Assembly (NCBI RefSeq): GCF_000208865.1
Contig: NC_018398.1
Span: 5,294,710 to 5,358,709 of the forward strand
Reading direction: 5' to 3'
DNA: 64,000 nt
Source: Neospora caninum Liverpool
Lineage: Eukaryota > Apicomplexa > Conoidasida > Eucoccidiorida > Sarcocystidae
Part shown: positions 59,983 to 64,000 of the stretch, in pieces
Numbering within the stretch: the first letter of the stretch is position 1
How the letters are laid out: every line of letters begins with the position of its first letter
The notes under the pieces: generated by a model
Database searches by the model: none
What the model was told of the DNA's origin: nothing
What the model saw: only the letters and a program-made list of their open reading frames with translations
Translations under genes and position numbers: made by a program

Positions 59983-62900
59983 TAGTATATATATAGATAT
60001 AGATGGATATATGCATGTGTGGGTAAATAAAAGGGTGCATGGATGTGCATTGGTGAGAGCTCTCGTGCATCCGTTTCGGGTGTATGTACAGCGTGTCTGC
60101 ATCTAAAAAAGTGGGAGGTGAGATAGTTGGGGAGCGTCTGACTGACTGCTGTCTCATGACTGTCGTCAGAGTGAACGAGAACCACCTCGAGTTTTTCCGC
60201 TTCGTGGGTCTGATCCTCGGCAAGGCGCTCTTCGACAAGCAGATGATCGGCGCGCCGTTCTGTCGACCTCTCCTCAAACAGGTGAGACACCCCACTGGTC
60301 CCCGCCGCGCTTCTTGGGCAGTCACATTGATTTCCTTGGGTAGAGAGGGGAACGTGCAGGAGAGGAGCGTGACTTTTTCGCCCAGAAGGCGGCGCATGCG
60401 TTTCTGTTAAGCACAGGGAAGGGCCAGCTGCGGAGTGTCTAGACACTGACACGCACACTGTGTCGCTTTCCCGCGTCCCGGAGGGGCGTATGTCTGGGTT
60501 TTTTCAACGCGGCAAGTAGGCAAAGGGAGGGAAGCAGGGATCCGTTCCTTAAGCACTGGGAGGTCGTGGAAGACGCCAAGGCAGCCGCATGGGAATTCCG
60601 TGTGTACTTCCTTGCCCTGTCTTCTCTTGCGGACCTCAAGCATCCTGTGCATTGGTGTGCACCGGGGAAAGAAGTGGAACGCTTGCTACCGGCGCGGTTT
60701 GTTTGCCTCTTCGCGTAATAAGCGAGTAGCCTGTGTCGCGGCTCGAGATGCCCGCGAGCGTAAATAGACATCTGCACGGATCCGTTCGGTTCCTCCATTT
60801 GGCATCTCAAGTTTCGTTCCTCTCCGGTGCGTTGCTCCGCCGCTTGCCTATCTCGGTTCGTGGCGTTTCTCCAGCTGCTGCAACACGGCGGAGGCTTCCA
60901 AGACCTGGCGTTCTTCGACTCCCAGCTGTATCGATCTCTCCAGTGGATTCGTTCACACCGTAAGTCCTTTCCCTGTCATTCGCCGCGTTTTTCCATCGCC
61001 GAGTCCCTCCCCTTTCACCTGTTTTTCGCCCAATCTTCCTCAGTAGTGTCTTTCCCCGATCCCTCTTACGCGGCTCTTCTCTTTGTCCTTCCTCGTTCCT
61101 CTGCTTTCGGATGCCCACAGGCCTGCTGGCCATACGTGAGCGAACCTCTCTACATGCAGCTATGCATCTCTTTACGTATGCTCACATGCACGCATATGTA
61201 TATATATATATATATATATGCATATATATATATATATATAGAGATATATATATACATATATATTATACATATATATGAAATGGAGGAGGAAGTAAGAGGG
61301 AAGGCGTCTTGGCCACTTTCGAAAAGAAGGGATTTGAATGCGAGGCTGTTTATTTTCAGCGGTTGACGGGGTTCTCGACACGGCCTTCAGCGTTACTGAG
61401 GATTTCTTTGGAGAAACCAAGGTAGGTTTGGGTCCCGATAGTTTCAGGTGTCTCTGTTTTTGTCTCTCACTTCTGCGTCTGTGTGTCTATCTTCGAGTTT
61501 TGTCTCCATTTAGTCTCTCTCCGCGTGTGAGGGTCAGAAGACAGCAAGCAGTCATACAGATTTCTCCCTCTTTCTTCCCGTGAAAATCGCCCTCCAGAAA
61601 GCCGCTCACTGGTGTCAAGGTCGGCGTCACTTCAAACGCATGTGTCGGCACGTGTACAGGTCTGCAGCTAGATCTACCCTGTATTTACTCCTATAATTGT
61701 GCATGCATATATTTCTTTGTGTGTGCAAAACTACCGGCCCCTAGGAGTTTCAATCCAACTCGGTGAACGCGTACATTTCTCGCGCATGCTTCGGGGATCC
61801 TGTGGGTTCCCGGCGGGTTTTGCCGCCAGTGCGTTGGCGGACATGCAGTGGTGTGCTTGCTTTCTGTGTCTTTTTTTTTCAGGTGATCCCTTTGAAGGAA
61901 GGCGGCGAGAAGGAGCGCCTGACAGACGCGAATAAAGAGGAGTACATTTATCTGATCGCGAAGCACAAGATGGTCACCAGCGTGAAGGCTCAGCTGCGCG
62001 CTTTGCAACAGGGGTAGGTCGTGTGTGTCTTGAGAGCTCTTCCGCTCGGTCACGGCCTCGTGCTTCCGTTTGTTTTCAAGAAGAAATACGCTGGACCGGG
62101 GACCATGGTTTATCAACAACATGCGCAAGTTGTAGTATCCTGAGTGCCACTTTTTTTTTCTGGCAAGAGATGCGCTTTCATCAGAATGCCGTTGTGGTCT
62201 GCACAAAAGGAACAAAAGGGTGTTCAATAGGGGAACTGCGTCGTCGGGACTCGTCACGCAGAACACCGCTTTTGCTGACAGAGTGTGGACGAAAACAGTG
62301 TTCTTCGAAGCAGGTCGGAGGGCCTCGCCATCTTCCCGTTTTCTTTGTTTTCTGCTGCTCGCCTCAGTTTCTGGAGTGTCATACCTGTTGCCCTATTGCG
62401 CATGTTCAACGACCGCGAGTTGGATCTGCTTCTGAATGGCCAGAACCGCGTCGATGTCGGTAAGACTGTGTGCGTGTCGTCGCCTCTTCCTTTTAGTCCC
62501 GGAACGGACGGTTAGACTCCCTACTGAGTCGCGATACCCTCCGTCTCTCCTCTCTCGTCGTGGAGGCGATTCTCCAGCTGGAGTCCGAGTCCTGCTATTA
62601 GTGGGTTCTCCTGTCTCGCTTTGTTCCCACGCTCAGCAACGCGCACCTGGGCGTTTCATCAGAACGGATGAAACCTAGCTGTGTTCTTTCGGGCACATCT
62701 GCATATGCGTGCAAGAACTAACGGTGTGTGCCGAGACGTGTACGTACAGCGAACCCGTTTTGCGTCGTGCTGCGCTGGTGTTTTGTCGTAGACGACTGGA
62801 AGAAGAACACTCAGTATTCCGGAGGGTACTGCGAAGACGACCCCATCATTCAGTGGTTCTGGGATGTCGTTGGAAACACATTCAACGATGAAGAGCGAGG

Positions 62901-63926
62901 ACGCCTTCTGCAGTTCTGTACAGGTGCGTGGTAGAAACACCCCTGTCTCTATACGCATGGATGTGGGCCCTTGATCATATCTGCGTGTGGGGAAAGAGAG
63001 GAGACGCACACCACGTTTGTGTCGTCTTGTCTTTTCCGTGCATGCGTATCCCGTTTCCTATACCGTAAAGCTTGTGCGCCTCCTTAAGGTTTTTCAACCG
63101 ACGGCTTATGCGGAAGGAGTTGATTCGTGATGTCGGTAGGGAACGCGCGCTCTTAAAGGTATCCAGAGTCGCTCCAGTCCTTTCGTGTTTTTTTTTGCCT
63201 GGCTAAAGGGAGGACGGTGGTACCCCCGAGCGTCTCTCCTCTACGAGACCGCTAGTTTAGGTTGGCTGGTTCTGTTTCGCCACTGCCTTTTTTTTGTGTG
63301 CTGAGGCCATGTTTCCACTGCCCGCTGGTTTGCTGCGTGCGGGGTCGCGCTGTGCCCAATCAGGGACGAGTCGAGTGCCCTCAGAAGGCTTTCGCGTGCT
63401 TGAGAGCAACCGCGGCCAGTTAGCGAAGTTCACGTTGCAGCCGATCGAACGCTCGCCAGGCGATTCTCCGGCGCTGTTGCCGCGAGCGCACACGTGCTTT
63501 AATCGGTGAGCTAGTTGCTGCAGAAGGAAACATCGAACTACTCATATATGTATGTATATATATATATATATATATATGGGCCGAAGCGAAAGGAGGAGGC
63601 GTCTTTGTTTCTCTCGCTACAGGTTCGCAGAGGGTCATCTTGATTCAGACGGGTTACGAGAGTGCATTGCGGGTGTATGGCCGTGTGTGTGCGTAGTGGG
63701 AGTTCCACGGACGACTTCCGGGGGCTGGAAAAACGCGTGCATGCGCCTGGCTGCAAGATCCGGAAGGAAGAGGACGCCCTGGACTCCGGCTCGGGTGTCG
63801 CATTCCTCGGTTTTGTCTGTCTGCAGGCTGGATCTACCGAAGTACAGTAGCCGGGAAGAGCTGCTGCGCTATCTGAGGATGGCGATTGAGGTAGACCATC
63901 TCACGGGTTTCGGTGTCGACGAGTAG
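53196..63926 (+). CDS. HECT-domain E3 ubiquitin ligase
   Basis: Transfers ubiquitin from an E2 to substrates through a Cys thioester. Fourteen exons close in phase: 53196-54082, 54230-54361, 54884-56478, 56790-56927, 57571-57725, 59606-59685, 60170-60281, 60875-60959, 61360-61421, 61883-62013, 62368-62459, 62792-62923, 63364-63505 and 63827-63926, giving 1280 residues. The HECT domain spans about 875-1280: DVRRDRLLQMAFDRLRYLTP, GADAGGPTREFF, NENHLEFFRFVGLILGKALF, EDFFGET, ANKEEYIYLI, VDDWKKNTQYSGG, QWFWDVV, LLQFCTGTSRVP, and LPRAHTCFNR with the catalytic Cys at 1245. The last residues are FGVDE. Residues 1-870 are Arg/Ser/Glu/Pro-rich with no WW, C2 or RLD domain that I recognise; substrate choice is therefore unknown. 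The start is the first ATG after a pyrimidine-rich leader; further 5' exons cannot be excluded. Confidence 0.94.
54716..54830. repeat. TA and TATG microsatellites in HECT intron 2
   Basis: Imperfect TA repeats followed by about nine tandem TATG units, inside the intron 54362-54883. Confidence 0.8.
57194..57260. repeat. TA-rich microsatellite in HECT intron 4
   Basis: TATG/TA alternation inside the intron 56928-57570. Confidence 0.75.
57881..59508. repeat. 27-bp minisatellite, about 60 copies, in HECT intron 5
   Basis: Tandem units of exactly 27 bp, built as GGAGCCTCTCG followed by TCTCTCGCGCTTGCTT. Variation is confined mainly to the GGAGCC / GGAGAC / GAAGAC / CGAGCC block and the following TCTCG / TCGCG / TAGCG block; the other 16 bases are nearly constant. 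Because 27 is a multiple of 3 and the unit has no stop, both strands read open for over 600 codons in more than one frame. The array lies entirely within the intron 57726-59605. If the intron were retained, the HECT frame would stop at 57879-57881, just before the array. Confidence 0.95.
59917..60012. repeat. TA microsatellite in HECT intron 6
   Basis: Several TA runs interrupted by short T-rich stretches, inside the intron 59686-60169. Confidence 0.8.
61197..61279. repeat. TA microsatellite in HECT intron 8
   Basis: About 80 bp of nearly pure TA with a few GA interruptions, inside the intron 60960-61359. Confidence 0.8.
63545..63578. repeat. TA microsatellite in HECT intron 13
   Basis: TATG units then TA units, inside the final intron 63506-63826. 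Confidence 0.75.
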
Positions 63927-64000
63927 ACGAGAAGGGTCCAACTTCGAACTTTGAAGCAGGAAGTAGAGGAGCCCAGAGTGCGGGTCGTGTTTCGCGAAGA
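63927..64000 (+). other. Start of the HECT 3' UTR
   Basis: The last 74 bases follow the HECT stop codon. No new frame is visible. Confidence 0.6.

Overview
The window is eukaryotic nuclear DNA from a tissue-cyst coccidian of the Toxoplasma/Neospora/Hammondia group. The evidence is a spliced apicoplast-type enoyl-ACP reductase with a bipartite leader, an SRS (SAG1-related) surface antigen, gene-dense DNA of about 50% GC, introns of about 80-900 bp, and long pyrimidine-rich leaders. From memory, the reductase differs from Toxoplasma gondii at several positions, so Neospora caninum is my best guess. I could not test this.

Layout. A partial ES2/DGCR14-like splicing-associated gene lies on the minus strand at the left edge (to 1927). 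Enoyl-ACP reductase follows on the plus strand (5930-9126, 6 exons), then a single-exon leucine-rich-repeat protein (12339-13310, +) and an organellar ribosomal protein bL12 (16230-18784, +, 6 exons). Next come a single-exon three-domain SRS antigen (19412-20884, -), a mitochondrial phosphate carrier (23834-26749, -, 5 exons), an unrecognised protein (28479-29627, -) and a metacaspase (30268-36163, -, 9 exons). Two tandem aquaporin-like genes follow (38712-41039 and 43138-45399, both -, 3 exons each), then the U6-associated protein LSm4 (47329 to about 49950, +). The window ends with a HECT-type E3 ubiquitin ligase (53196-63926, +, 14 exons), complete at its 3' end.

The genes are unrelated housekeeping and parasite-specific genes, with no operon logic. 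Exon joins were worked out by hand from GT/GC...AG sites, reading phase and family conservation. In the six fully resolved multi-exon genes the phases close exactly: enoyl reductase, phosphate carrier, metacaspase, both aquaporin-like genes and HECT. The bL12 joins also close, but its first donor is a choice between two sites.

The most unusual items are: a 27-bp minisatellite of about 60 copies inside one HECT intron, which makes false ORFs of more than 600 codons on both strands; two GC-AG introns in the enoyl reductase gene; a tandem aquaporin pair whose pore motifs have both degenerated, differently in each copy; a metacaspase with a large insertion in its catalytic fold and a long C-terminal tail; and a bL12 with a long Met/Pro/Ala hinge.
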